Source: Pseudomonas putida (GTDB lineage: Bacteria; Pseudomonadota; Gammaproteobacteria; Pseudomonadales; Pseudomonadaceae). From it: 64,000 bases of DNA. Each line of letters begins with the position of its first letter. The first letter of the stretch is position 1. Both the position numbers and the translations under genes were made by a program. Below the pieces are notes generated by a model that ran no database searches, had not been told where the DNA came from, and was given only the letters and a program-made list of their open reading frames with translations. Positions 19,401 through 31,197 of the stretch are shown one piece after another. Location: positions 1,054,001 through 1,118,000 of the forward strand of contig NZ_CP011789.1 of assembly GCF_001636055.1 (NCBI RefSeq), written 5' to 3'.

Positions 19401-20521
19401 TCGTTGTCGGCGGCCTGGCGATCAAGGACGCCATCAAGAGCGGCAGCGCCCTGGGCAAGGCCAACGGTGCGCTGCAGGTGGTCAGTGGGGCGGCAGGTTT
19501 CGGTGCCGGGGTGATCGGCACGGTTGGTCTGGTCGCCAACATCGGCGCCCTGGCGGGTGTGACCGGACCGCTGTTCCTGGTGACTGCTGGGCTTGGGCTG
19601 ATCACCGGTATCATCGGTATCTTCGTCGACCACGAGAAGCGCCAGAAGGCCACGGACAAGGAAGGTCAGTGGTTCAAGGACCTCGCCGATATCGGCCTGA
19701 CGCAGGATGACTGGGGCGACAAGCTCGAATATGCCCGCTACAGCTTCTACGAATACGACGGTCGCGATGCGCCGGACGGGCAGAGCATCTTCGATTACCA
19801 GAAGGACGAGTGGGATCACTTCAGGGAGACGCCGCAGGAGGGCGGCTCGTCGGTCAACCGCCTGGACGACGACAAGCACCTGAACACCTACGACAAGGCG
19901 TTCTACCAGGACAACCGTGAAGTGATCCACGACATCCGTGAATATTGGGATGCCTGGAACGGCAAGGACGACATCGTCAGCCGGAAGGATCTGAACAAGA
20001 TCGCCGAGGGCGGCGGCAGCGAGCAGGAAAAAGCGGCGGCGCGATTCCTGCTCGAGCACGAGGGCTTCTTCGATCAGCTCGATACCCAGTGGGGCAAGGG
20101 TGGCCAGGATGGCAAGGTGAGCACCGACGATCTCAACACCTGGCTCAAGATCGTCGGTGCCCACGAGGATGGCTACGGCCGCGGTTTCTTCGATGAGCAC
20201 AAGGACATCATCGATACCATCCGCGACCGTTGGGACGACTGGAACGGCAAGGATGACATCGTCAGCAGAAAGGATCTGGAAAAGATCGCCGATGGCGACG
20301 GCAGCGACGCCGAGAAGAAGGCCGCGCGCTTTCTGCTCGACAACCAGGGCTTCTTCGACCAGCTCGACAACCTGGCCAAGAACGATCGTCGTGACGGCAA
20401 GATCAGCACGGGTGACCTGGACACCTGGCTCAAGGCGATCGGGGGGGAGAAGACCGACAAGAGCGATCTGACCTACAAGCCCAACGATGATGTGCCGGCC
20501 TGGCGTGTCATGCGCGGGTGA
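16469..20521 (+). CDS. large orphan protein with EF-hand-like repeats, putative HrpK/NolX-like type III secretion-related protein
   Basis: 1350-residue, very hydrophilic Asp/Lys-rich protein with no signal peptide. Hydrophobic stretches lie at about 604-624, 968-990 and a long Gly/Ala/Val block at 1001-1053. The C-terminus has two copies of a 95-residue unit (about 1141-1230 and 1236-1325), each with a WNGKDDIVSRKDL and a DGKVSTDDL-type loop resembling EF-hand calcium loops. Hydrophobic segments plus these motifs recall the HrpK/HrpF/NolX group of type III translocon-associated proteins; this is a recollection of family features, not a search. No secretion genes are nearby. The start is uncertain: ATG 16469, ATG 16499, or GTG 16556 (GAGGACC ahead). 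Monocistronic, between two terminators. Confidence 0.5.
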   Translation: MDSSRSRMHNMKASVKGLGQTLPPREDRTVNVKPLNPSSSERSETDGKRFDGVVLNAKVNAKANDDRTATDNEKWPPVDKTEVEPALDGKIRYELDGMGVVVERSVNPELYKFLANLFELNKSPGQKAQVVAAMKDDHAIADRNTELKKWGDYDQFEWKGDLEKAEVITYTTKDGETVTVSKALTPELFASLQPMALSRYTLEKRADDGREVAGADTYVADHDISTFGWPDEFGNGVIQFETKDGKKYVVSEFENKEMYDRVASKRSDYNKSEGSIQDLRDKYDLPDLDSLDLLNKKTGEKADKDDKESMSVVELATKNLLDKYKKLVDDGKVDKDSDVYKLVKAIEAKATMEGGHSITPYIEDPRGGETWRQFGDGETLSKEDMQDILDGNSVDKLLNELFTNGNGEKDKIGKEYQAELDEAIKKVSSEDKDKLADQLYDTLTSPDYVKYLADLKKNGMESEAKAEVAGLTSSLEMLDPERARKAEAQLQQNSIVAEIDTLLGDPGAIPDEYKELAYKDFGALVKTILKSADIPRRVADSIEKFYNELLNDKTKLDDFNKLTERLNSGEITQDKFNEELTGKYKPLDVSSNDFTKAIGTLNKYGVLGSVSAFGSLGGAIYALSAKNGQLADEPLERLAIARDFIGFLGAGAQFEKTKVFDLLTGTDTAKLLGLSKTLPEIWGKESSLGKKIEKSLHDKGISGVPDPAADRVGSLIELGSLHNSGGGDVLDEVRLSGEASGLGSLEDNGSRELLDDIVTRAGGTPPTDYSRYQTLSQLAQDQGLELTDEIIRDSISERRAANGLGDLPDDDSVFEFTERVQDSAHRTPSISSSDTVTSIYEGVVEYFESRNLTPPSRRSFDQIWNDPENYRGSGASVGSGELPHPDTFELDRESINEMYELDNRTPPPADVIDDALEPINESIRNTPSTPSVIDTRTVQDALTTTDKPPVKPGVAAKIGGSLTKVLGVAPDLLSIADIVVGGLAIKDAIKSGSALGKANGALQVVSGAAGFGAGVIGTVGLVANIGALAGVTGPLFLVTAGLGLITGIIGIFVDHEKRQKATDKEGQWFKDLADIGLTQDDWGDKLEYARYSFYEYDGRDAPDGQSIFDYQKDEWDHFRETPQEGGSSVNRLDDDKHLNTYDKAFYQDNREVIHDIREYWDAWNGKDDIVSRKDLNKIAEGGGSEQEKAAARFLLEHEGFFDQLDTQWGKGGQDGKVSTDDLNTWLKIVGAHEDGYGRGFFDEHKDIIDTIRDRWDDWNGKDDIVSRKDLEKIADGDGSDAEKKAARFLLDNQGFFDQLDNLAKNDRRDGKISTGDLDTWLKAIGGEKTDKSDLTYKPNDDVPAWRVMRG
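19889..20440 (+). repeat. two tandem 95-codon repeats within the large orphan gene
   Basis: Copy 1 begins at the Tyr codon at 19889 and copy 2 at 20174, a 285 bp period. Shared protein blocks are WNGKDDIVSRKDL, KAAARFLL/KKAARFLL, GFFDQLD and a DGK(V/I)ST(D/G)DL loop followed by TWLK. The copies differ at many positions, so this is an old duplication kept by selection rather than a recent slippage product. Confidence 0.9.
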
Positions 20522-20539
20522 GGTCAGGCGGATGAACTG

Positions 20540-20568
20540 AAAAAGCCCCGGACCGTCCGGGGCTTTTT
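20540..20568 (+). terminator. intrinsic terminator after the large orphan gene
   Basis: A 13 bp stem, AAAAAGCCCCGGA (20540-20552) and TCCGGGGCTTTTT (20556-20568), with a CCG loop and the T tract inside the 3' arm. It starts 19 bases after the TGA. Confidence 0.85.
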
Positions 20569-20572
20569 CGTA

Positions 20573-20640
20573 GAGCGGGCTTGCTCCGCGATGCGATGTT
20601 GGCCACACCGCCGCCATCGCGGGACGAGCCCGCTCCTACA
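20573..20640. repeat. divergent REP pair (REPIN-like)
   Basis: GAGCGGGCTTGCTCCGCGATG at the left and, inverted, GAGCGGGCTCGTCCCGCGATG at the right, ending in TCCTACA. These are degenerate forms of the P. putida-type REP palindrome, in opposite orientations about 25 bases apart. Confidence 0.75.
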
Positions 20641-20668
20641 GGAAGCCGAGGTGCCTTGGCGGCATCCA

Positions 20669-20682
20669 TTGACCCTTGTCAT
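20669..20682 (+). promoter_or_regulatory. candidate Anr/FNR-type site upstream of fdnG
   Basis: TTGACCCTTGTCAT resembles the Anr/FNR consensus TTGAT-N4-ATCAA with mismatches mainly at the outer right end. It lies 116 bases before the fdnG start. A separate 8 bp inverted repeat, TGGCGGTA/TACCGCCA, is at 20716-20737. Oxygen control would suit a respiratory formate dehydrogenase, but the match is weak. Confidence 0.3.
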
Positions 20683-20797
20683 AGCACTTCTCGGAATCTT
20701 GTCTAGGCTTAACGCTGGCGGTATCTGTCTACCGCCACCGTGAAGTCCAGAGGCGCCGGCAATGTCCCGTGCGTCCAAACCTGATCAGGAGTGCACG

Positions 20798-23700
20798 ATG
20801 GACCTGAACCGTCGGCAATTCTTCAAGGTCGCCGCCGTCGGCCTTGGAGGCTCGAGCCTCGCGGCGTTGGGCATGGCCCCGACAGCCGCGTTCGCCGAGC
20901 AGGTGCGCCACTTCAAGCTGGCGCACACCAAAGAAACCCGCAACACCTGCCCCTACTGCTCGGTCGGCTGCGGCCTGATCCTGTACAGCCAGGGCGATGC
21001 GGGCAAGAACGTCAAACAGAACATCATCCACATCGAAGGCGACGCCGATCATCCGGTCAACCGCGGCACCCTGTGCCCGAAAGGTGCCGGGCTGCTCGAC
21101 TTCATCCACAGCCCCAGCCGCCTGCAATACCCCGAGATGCGCAAGCCGGGCAGCCAGGAATGGGTGCGGGTCAGCTGGGACGAGGCGCTCGACCGCGTCG
21201 CCACGCTGATGAAGCAGGACCGCGATGCCAACTTCATCGAGAAGAACGCCCAGGGCCAGACGGTCAACCGCTGGCTGAGTACGGGCTTCCTCGCGGCGTC
21301 GGCAGCGTCCAGCGAAGCAGGCTACCTGACTCATAAAGTCATCCGTTCACTCGGCATGCTGGGGTTCGACAACCAGGCGCGTGTCTGACACGGCCCGACG
21401 GTGGCAAGTCTTGCCCCGACGTACGGCCGTGGCGCGATGACCAATCACTGGTCTGACATCGCCAACGCAAACCTGGTGCTGGTCATGGGCGGCAACGCAG
21501 CCGAGGCCCACCCCTGCGGGTTCAAATGGGTGACCGAGGCCAAGGCGCACAACAAAGCGCGCCTGATCGTGGTCGATCCGCGTTTCACCCGGACCGCTTC
21601 GGTGGCCGACTACTACGCGCCGATTCGCACCGGCAGCGACATCGCCTTCATGGGAGGGCTGATCAACTACCTGCTGACGACCGACCAGATCCAGCACGAA
21701 TACGTGCGCAACTACACCGACGTGTCGTTCATCGTCAAAGAGAACTATGGCTTCGAAGACGGCCTGTTCAGTGGCTATGACGCGGCCAAGCGGATCTATG
21801 CCGACAAGTCCGGCTGGGGCTACGAGCTGGGCGAGGACGGCTTCGCCAAGGTCGACCCGACGCTGCAGCACCCGCGCTGCGTGTTCCAGTTGATGAAGCA
21901 GCACTACAGCCGCTACACGCCGGAAATCGCCAGCATGACCTGCGGCATGCCGCAGGACCAGATGATGAAAGTCTGGAAAGAGATCGCCACCTGCGCCGTG
22001 CCGGGCAAGACCATGACGATCCTCTACGCCCTGGGCTGGACCCAGCATTCGATCGGCGCGCAGATCATCCGCAGTGCGGCGATGGTCCAGCTGCTGCTGG
22101 GCAACGTCGGCATGCCCGGCGGTGGGGTCAACGCCCTGCGCGGGCATTCCAACATCCAGGGCCTGACCGACCTGGGGCTGCTGTCGAACTCGCTGCCGGG
22201 GTACCTGACGCTGGCCGGCGATGCCGAGCAGGACTACGCCGCGTTCATCGACAAGCGCGCCTCCAAGCCGCTGCGTCCGGGCCAGCTCTCGTATTGGCAG
22301 AACTATGGCAAGTTCCATGTCAGCCTGATGAAGGCCTGGTATGGCGCCAACGCCACCGCCGAGAACAACTGGGGCTACGACTGGCTGCCCAAGCTCGATG
22401 TGGCGGCCTACGACGTGCTGCGCATGTTCGAGATGATGAGCCAGGGCAAGGTCAACGGCTACATGTGCCAGGGTTTCAACCCGATCGCCGCGCTGCCGGA
22501 CAAGAACCGCGTCACCGCGGCGCTGGGCAAGCTCAAGTGGCTGGTGATCATGGACCCGCTGGCCACCGAGACATCCGAGTTCTGGCGCAACGCCGGGCCG
22601 TACAACGATGTCGACACGGCCAATATCCAGACCGAGGTGATTCGCCTGCCCACCACCTGCTTTGCCGAGGAGGACGGCTCGCTGGTCAACAGCAGCCGCT
22701 GGCTGCAGTGGCACTGGAAGGGCGCTGACGGCCCCGGCGAGACGCGCACCGACGTGCAGATCATGAGCGAGCTGTTCCTGCGTCTGCGTCAGCGCTACAA
22801 GTCGGAAGGCGGCGCTTACCCCGACCCGATGCTCAACATCAGCTGGCCGTACAAGATCCCCGAGGAGCCTTCCCCCGAAGAGCTCGCCAAGGAAATGAAC
22901 GGCTGGGCGGTGAGCGACATGACCGACGCCAGTGGCCTGGCCATCAAGGGCGGCCAGCAGTTGTCGGGCTTCGGCCAGTTGAAAGATGACGGCAGCACAG
23001 CATCCGGTTGCTGGATCTTCGCCGGCTGCTGGACCGAGCAAGGCAACCAGATGGCCCGGCGCGACAACAGCGACCCTTACGGCATGCACCAGGTACAGAA
23101 CTGGGCCTGGGCCTGGCCGGCCAACCGCCGCATCCTCTACAACCGCGCCTCCAGCGACCCGCAGGGCAACCCGTGGGACCCGCACAAGAAACGCCTGGTG
23201 TGGTGGAACGGCAAGGCCTGGGGCGGCACTGACGTGCCCGACTTCAAGGTCGACTCTCCGCCTGAAGCGGGGATGAATCCGTTCATCATGAACCCCGAAG
23301 GTGTGGCGCGCTTCTTCGCCATCGACAAGATGGCCGAGGGGCCGTTCCCCGAGCACTACGAGCCGTTCGAGACGCCGATCGGGATCAACCCGCTGCACCC
23401 GAACAACAAGAAGGCTACCAGCAACCCGGCAGGCCGGATCTTCGATTCGGTGTGGGACACCCTCGGCAAGCACGAGGAGTTCCCCTACGCAGCGACCACC
23501 TACCGGCTGACCGAGCACTTCCACTTCTGGAGCAAGCACTGCCGCCTGAACGCGATCATCCAGCCCGAGCAGTTCGTCGAGATCGGTGAAGTGCTGGCCG
23601 GCGAGAAGGGCATCAAGGCGGGAGATCGGGTGCGGGTGTCGAGCAAGCGTGGGCATATCGAGGCGGTAGCGGTGGTGACCAAGCGGATCCGTCCGCTGCA

Positions 23701-23866
23701 GGTCAATAACCAGACCGTGCACCAGATCGGCATCCCGCTGCACTGGGGCTTCACCGGTTCGACCCGGCATGGCTACCTGACCAACACGCTGGTGCCGTTC
23801 CTCGGTGATGGCAACACCCAGACGCCGGAGTCCAAGTCGTTCCTCGTCAACGTGGAGAAAATCTGA
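20798..23866 (+). CDS. fdnG: formate dehydrogenase alpha subunit, selenocysteine-containing, Tat-exported
   Basis: Molybdopterin subunit oxidising formate to CO2 in the periplasm, 1022 residues when the TGA at 21386-21388 (codon 197) is read as selenocysteine. The twin-arginine signal [12 protein letters not shown] starts at residue 4. The N-terminal [4Fe-4S] site is [10 protein letters not shown] plus a later Cys in GTLCPKGAG. Sec is followed by [21 protein letters not shown], the conserved context of FdnG/FdoG. ATG 20798, with CAGGAG ahead, is preferred over ATG 20762. Automated callers may split this gene at the TGA. It is followed by fdnH with a 1-base overlap. Whether it is nitrate-linked (FdnG) or aerobic (FdoG) cannot be decided from sequence. 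Confidence 0.95.
21386..21431 (+). promoter_or_regulatory. SECIS element with UGA selenocysteine codon
   Basis: The UGA at 21386-21388 is followed at once by a hairpin. Lower stem CACGGCC (21389-21395) pairs with GGCCGTG (21425-21431). The upper stem GG-U-GGCAA (21400-21407, with U21402 bulged) pairs with TTGCCCC (21411-21417). The apical loop is GUC. A bulged U and a G-U-rich apical loop are the features SelB recognises in E. coli fdhF/fdnG mRNAs. Confidence 0.85.
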
Positions 23867-24816
23867 TGGCCCAGCAAGATATCATCGCCCGCTCGGCCAC
23901 CACGACCGTACCGCCTTCGGTACGCCAGCAGGAGCAGGTCGCCAAGCTGATCGACACCACCAAGTGCATCGGCTGCAAGGCCTGCCAGGTGGCGTGCTCG
24001 GAGTGGAACGAGCTGCGCGACGAGGTCGGCCACAACCACGGCACCTACGACAACCCGCAGGACCTCACCGCCGACACCTGGACCCTGATGCGCTTTACCG
24101 AGCACGAGCGCGACGACGGGAACCTGGAGTGGCTGATCCGCAAGGACGGCTGCATGCACTGTGCCGACCCTGGCTGCCTCAAGGCCTGCCCGAGCCCCGG
24201 CGCGATCATCAAGCACGCCAACGGCATCGTCGACTTCAACCAGGACCACTGCATCGGTTGCGGTTATTGCATCACCGGCTGCCCGTTCAACATCCCGCGA
24301 ATCTCGCAGAAAGACCACAAGGCCTACAAGTGCAGCCTGTGTTCCGACCGCGTGGCCGTGGGCCTGGAGCCGGCATGCGTGAAGACCTGCCCGACCGGGG
24401 CGATCGTCTTCGGCAGCAAGGACGAGATGAAGGTGCATGCCGACGAGCGCATCGTCGACCTCAAGTCGCGCGGCTACGAGAACGCCGGCCTGTACGACCC
24501 GGACGGTGTCGGTGGCACCCACGTGATGTACGTGCTGCACCACGCCGATACACCCAGGCTGTATGCAGGCCTGCCGGACCAGCCGGTGATCAGCCCGCTG
24601 GTAGGGTTGTGGAAGGGCATCAGCAAACCGCTGGCGCTGCTGGCCATGGGCGCGGCGGTCCTGGCCGGGTTCTTCCACTATGTGCGGGTCGGGCCGCAGC
24701 GGGTCGAGGAGGACGAGCATCCCGCTCCGACCGATACCAGCGTGCACCAGGTGGACCCGGCAGTGCACGTCTATGACCCGGGCAAGCCCGGCGGGCAAGG
24801 GGAGCAGCGGCCATGA
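23866..24816 (+). CDS. fdnH: formate dehydrogenase beta subunit (four [4Fe-4S] clusters)
   Basis: 316-residue electron-transfer subunit that carries electrons from FdnG to the membrane cytochrome. Four cysteine clusters are seen: [48 protein letters not shown], and CSLC...[11 protein letters not shown] single C-terminal membrane anchor ([18 protein letters not shown], about 248-265) precedes a charged tail. The ATG overlaps the fdnG TGA by one base. It is exported with the Tat substrate FdnG in characterised relatives and has no signal of its own. Confidence 0.95.
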   Translation: MAQQDIIARSATTTVPPSVRQQEQVAKLIDTTKCIGCKACQVACSEWNELRDEVGHNHGTYDNPQDLTADTWTLMRFTEHERDDGNLEWLIRKDGCMHCADPGCLKACPSPGAIIKHANGIVDFNQDHCIGCGYCITGCPFNIPRISQKDHKAYKCSLCSDRVAVGLEPACVKTCPTGAIVFGSKDEMKVHADERIVDLKSRGYENAGLYDPDGVGGTHVMYVLHHADTPRLYAGLPDQPVISPLVGLWKGISKPLALLAMGAAVLAGFFHYVRVGPQRVEEDEHPAPTDTSVHQVDPAVHVYDPGKPGGQGEQRP

Positions 24817-25469
24817 ACGACAACAAGCCTATCCTGCGCTACAACGCCAACGAGCGGACCAACCACTGGATCGTCGCGATCCTGTTCTTCATGGCCGGGC
24901 TGTCGGGGCTGGCGCTGTTCCATCCGGCACTGTTCTGGCTCAGCAACCTGTTCGGTGGCGGCCCCTGGACACGCATCCTGCATCCCTTCCTCGGGGTGGC
25001 GATGTTCGTGTTCTTCCTGGGGCTGGTGATCCGCTTCTGGCGGGCCAACTTCATCACCGCCAACGACCGCCTGTGGCTGCGCCGTGTGGATCGGGTGATG
25101 CGCAACGAGGAAGAAGGCGTGCCGCCGATCGGCAAGTACAACGCCGGGCAGAAGCTGCTGTTCTGGACCTTGCTGGTGTGCATGCTGATCCTGCTGGTCA
25201 GTGGCGTGGTGATCTGGCGCGCCTGGTTCAGCCAGTACTTCGACATCGGCGCGATTCGCCTGGCCACCTTGCTGCACGCCCTGGCGGCGTTCGTGCTGGT
25301 GCTGAGCATCATCGTGCACATCTATGCCGGGATCTGGATCAAGGGCTCGGTCGGCGCCATGCTGCACGGCTGGGTCAGCCGTGCCTGGGCACGTAAACAT
25401 CATGAGCTGTGGTACCGGGACGTGACCGGCGACAAGACGCCACACAACCCCGGACGGAAAGAAGGATGA
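24813..25469 (+). CDS. fdnI: formate dehydrogenase gamma subunit, cytochrome b556
   Basis: 218-residue inner-membrane dihaem cytochrome b that passes electrons to quinone. Four membrane segments are seen, roughly at residues 19-38, 54-74, 112-134 and 150-170. Candidate haem-ligand histidines lie in NHWI, HPFLG, LLHALA and [12 protein letters not shown]. The start overlaps the fdnH stop by four bases (ATGA), so translation is coupled. Confidence 0.94.
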   Translation: MNDNKPILRYNANERTNHWIVAILFFMAGLSGLALFHPALFWLSNLFGGGPWTRILHPFLGVAMFVFFLGLVIRFWRANFITANDRLWLRRVDRVMRNEEEGVPPIGKYNAGQKLLFWTLLVCMLILLVSGVVIWRAWFSQYFDIGAIRLATLLHALAAFVLVLSIIVHIYAGIWIKGSVGAMLHGWVSRAWARKHHELWYRDVTGDKTPHNPGRKEG

Positions 25470-25473
25470 GCGC

Positions 25474-26400
25474 TTGAGCACGATTCTCGAACCCGGGCAG
25501 ATCGAAGCGTCGGCGGTAATGCCGCCGTTTCTCCACCAGCCCGCCGACAACCTGTTCGAACTGCGCGCGGCGCGACTGGAGCAGCTTGCCGAGGGCCATG
25601 CCCTTGGCGACTACCTGAGGCTGGTTGCGCGCCTGTGCCGGGTGCAGCAGCAGTTGCTCGACAATCCACCCTCCGGCGTGCCGGTCGCCGAGGAGCGTCA
25701 GCGCCTGTGCATCAGCCACGGCCTGCCGCCGCTGGCGGCCGACAGCCTGGTGCGCGAAGGGCCGTGGTTGGTCTGGCTGCAGGCGCTGCTGGATCGCTTC
25801 GAGGTACCGGAGCAGGGTGCCCTGGCGGATGCCCTGAAGGTTCTGCGCAGCAGCGAAGAGAGCCAGCGCAAAGGTTGGGGTATCGCCTTGCTGAGCGGTC
25901 AGTACGATGCCGTGCCCGCGGCGCTGGTGCCTTTCATCGGCGCTGCGTTGCAGGCGGCCTGGGCCAGTTGGCGGCGGGGCTTGCCCAGCGATGAGCTCAA
26001 GCCCGGCAGCAGCCTCGCGCAGTGTCCGTGCTGCGGCTCGCCAGCGATGGCGGGCCTGGTGCGCAACCGCGGCAAGCACAACGGGCTGCGCTACCTGGCC
26101 TGTTCGCTGTGCGCCTGTGAGTGGCATGTGGTGCGGGTCAAGTGTGTGTACTGCGAGTCGAGCAAGGATTTGCGCTACTCCAGCCTGGAGGATGACCGCC
26201 ATGCCCCAGGCAAGGCGCCGCTGCGGGCGGAGTGCTGCCCTGGTTGCAACACCTACCTCAAGCACTGCTACCTGGAAAATGACGCGATGGGCGAGGCGTT
26301 GGCCGATGACCTGGCCAGCCTGGCGCTGGATATCCGGTTGGACGAGGAGGGCTTTCATCGGCTGGCGCCGAACCTGATGTTGGCGCCTGGAGGAGGATGA
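25474..26400 (+). CDS. fdhE: formate dehydrogenase accessory protein FdhE
   Basis: 308-residue cytoplasmic maturation factor that acts on the Tat-targeted catalytic subunit. Four CxxC pairs form the rubredoxin-like half: CPCCGS, CSLCACEWH, CVYCES and CCPGCNTYLK (about 185-275). The best start is TTG at 25474 with AGGATGAG ahead, four bases after the fdnI stop; an ATG at 25466 leads only to a short dead-end frame. It is the last gene of the fdnGHI-fdhE unit. Confidence 0.92.
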   Translation: MSTILEPGQIEASAVMPPFLHQPADNLFELRAARLEQLAEGHALGDYLRLVARLCRVQQQLLDNPPSGVPVAEERQRLCISHGLPPLAADSLVREGPWLVWLQALLDRFEVPEQGALADALKVLRSSEESQRKGWGIALLSGQYDAVPAALVPFIGAALQAAWASWRRGLPSDELKPGSSLAQCPCCGSPAMAGLVRNRGKHNGLRYLACSLCACEWHVVRVKCVYCESSKDLRYSSLEDDRHAPGKAPLRAECCPGCNTYLKHCYLENDAMGEALADDLASLALDIRLDEEGFHRLAPNLMLAPGGG

Positions 26401-26424
26401 GGGTCTACACTGCACACCGAGCCG

Positions 26425-26540
26425 CCCCTATCGCGGGGAAAGTCGCAGCGGCGAACCGCCGCTCCTGCAATGACCCCGCCACCTTTGCGGACGACGGGCA
26501 ACCTGTAGCAGCGGGCTTGCCCGCGAAAGGGCCATTACAG
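26425..26540. repeat. REP-like palindromes between fdhE and selA
   Basis: Three palindromic blocks occupy the 167 bp gap. One is a degenerate TCGCGGGGAAAG block at the left. Next is AGCGGCG-AAC-CGCCGCT followed by CCTGCA at 26450-26475. The third is a clear REP with core GCGGGCTTGCCCGCGAA at 26511-26527. The first two may be a different or decayed REP class. They could limit read-through from fdhE into selA. Confidence 0.7.
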
Positions 26541-26561
26541 ACACCGGATCAACCAAGGTAG

Positions 26562-29914
<3,353 letters not shown>

Positions 29915-29920
29915 GTTCAA

Positions 29921-30016
29921 GGAAGGCAATCGCGCCCGGTGGCGCGGCCGGGCTTCAAACCCGGTTGGGGACGGCAGCCGTTCCCGGGCAGGTTCGACTC
30001 CCGCTGCCTTCCGCCA
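29921..30016 (+). tRNA. selC: tRNA-Sec (anticodon TCA)
   Basis: 96 nt. An 8 bp acceptor stem GGAAGGCA pairs with TGCCTTCC, followed by discriminator G and an encoded CCA (30014-30016). The extended 6 bp D stem is CGCGCC/GGCGCG. The anticodon stem CCGGG/CCCGG carries loop CTTCAAA with TCA at 29955-29957. A long variable arm and the T-loop GGTTCGACTC follow. The long acceptor and D stems distinguish it from tRNA-Ser. It is adjacent to selB and probably on the same transcript. Confidence 0.97.
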
Positions 30017-30024
30017 TTTTCGCC

Positions 30025-30120
30025 AGGCCTCTTCGCGGGCAAGCCCGCTCCCACAGGTACAGCACAATTCTCAAGAACTGTGGAAATCCCTGCGGGAGCG
30101 GGCTTGCCCGCGAAGAGGCC
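30025..30120. repeat. REPIN (two inverted REPs) after tRNA-Sec
   Basis: REP 1 (30025-30057) reads TTCGCGGGCAAGCCCGC then TCCCACAGG. REP 2 (30089-30120) is its inverted copy with core GCGGGCTTGCCCGCGAA. The interior has ACAG...CTGT ends matching the interior of the REPIN at 57851-57938. It separates tRNA-Sec from the convergent asparaginase gene. Confidence 0.85.
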
Positions 30121-30135
30121 ATGACAGGCTGAAAC

Positions 30136-31125
30136 CTAAGCCCGCTCCCCACACAGGTCCAATGCAAACCACCGCTCTGCGGCCTCCACATCCAACCCAG
30201 CCCCCAACAGCGCGAACATCTTGCCCAGCGCCGCTTCGCGAGTCATCCCGCCACCACTGACCAGCCCGGTATCGCGCAGCTTGCTGCCGGCGGCATAGGT
30301 GTCGAACACCACCGCGCCCTCGGGACACTGGCTGATCGCGACGATCATCACCCCGCGTTGACGCGCACCGTGCAGCGCGTCGAGCAGTGCCTGGTCATCG
30401 GACGGGCCGGTACCGCTGCCATAGCACTCAAGCAGCAAGCCCTGGACCCCCGCGTCGAACAGCCCGTGCAGGTAATCCGCACACAACCCTGGGAACACCG
30501 GCAGCACCGCCAGCTTCACCGCTTGGCGCACCTGGCGGTAGTCCAGGCTGGCAGGGATCTGTGCAGCGCGCTCGCCCTCGCGGTGGCGTTCCATCACGGT
30601 GAACGCATCGAAGGCTTCGCTGCGCAGTTTCGAGGCGCGGCAGCCGTGCAGCAACCGGCCGTGGAAGTAAAGCTGCACGCCTTTGCCCAGGCCCTGCTCG
30701 AACTGACGCAACGCGCCGACCAGGTTGTCCCAGGCGTCGCTGTCTGGCGCACCGGCCGGCAGCATGGAGCCGGTAAGCAGGACCGGCACCTGCAGGCCGA
30801 GCAGCAGGAACGACAACGTTGCCGCGCTGTAGGCCAGGGTGTCGGTGCCATGCAGTACCAGCACGCCGTCATGGCCGTCATGCTCGACCGCCTCGACGAT
30901 GGCATCACGCATCGCCAGCCAATTGGCCTGCTGCATGTTGGCGCTGTCGATCAGCGGGTTGAGCTCGCGCAAGGTCCATTGCAGTGTCGGCGCGTCATTG
31001 CGCTGTGCGAGGTGGGCACGCATACGTGCATCGAAGCCACCCGCCGGCGCCAGGCCCGCGGGGGTCTGCAGCATGCCGATGGTGCCACCTGTGTAGAGAA
31101 CGAGGAGATTCTTGACTGCACCCAT
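30136..31125 (-). CDS. L-asparaginase, cytoplasmic type I-like
   Basis: 329-residue asparaginase hydrolysing L-asparagine to aspartate and ammonia. The two catalytic-triad regions are visible: LYTGGTIGM at the N-terminus (first Thr) and LHGTDTLAYSAATLSF at about 90 (second Thr and Asp). No signal peptide is present, so a cytoplasmic, type I-like enzyme is likelier than the periplasmic type II. It is convergent with selC and downstream of an amino acid symporter on the same strand, about 70 bp apart, which suggests a shared role in amino acid use. Confidence 0.85.
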   Translation of the reverse strand: MGAVKNLLVLYTGGTIGMLQTPAGLAPAGGFDARMRAHLAQRNDAPTLQWTLRELNPLIDSANMQQANWLAMRDAIVEAVEHDGHDGVLVLHGTDTLAYSAATLSFLLLGLQVPVLLTGSMLPAGAPDSDAWDNLVGALRQFEQGLGKGVQLYFHGRLLHGCRASKLRSEAFDAFTVMERHREGERAAQIPASLDYRQVRQAVKLAVLPVFPGLCADYLHGLFDAGVQGLLLECYGSGTGPSDDQALLDALHGARQRGVMIVAISQCPEGAVVFDTYAAGSKLRDTGLVSGGGMTREAALGKMFALLGAGLDVEAAERWFALDLCGERA

Positions 31126-31197
31126 GGAAGGATTCCGAAGCGAGGAGCGAAGGAAAGCCGGCCGCCCACGAGCGGGGCGGCCGGGCAGGGCAGGGTA

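Noticed and set aside
20762..21388. A separate 208-residue truncated formate dehydrogenase fragment followed by a second gene from 21401
   Set aside because: The TGA between them is the selenocysteine codon. The frame continues through it, the SECIS hairpin follows at once, and selA, selB and selC are present.
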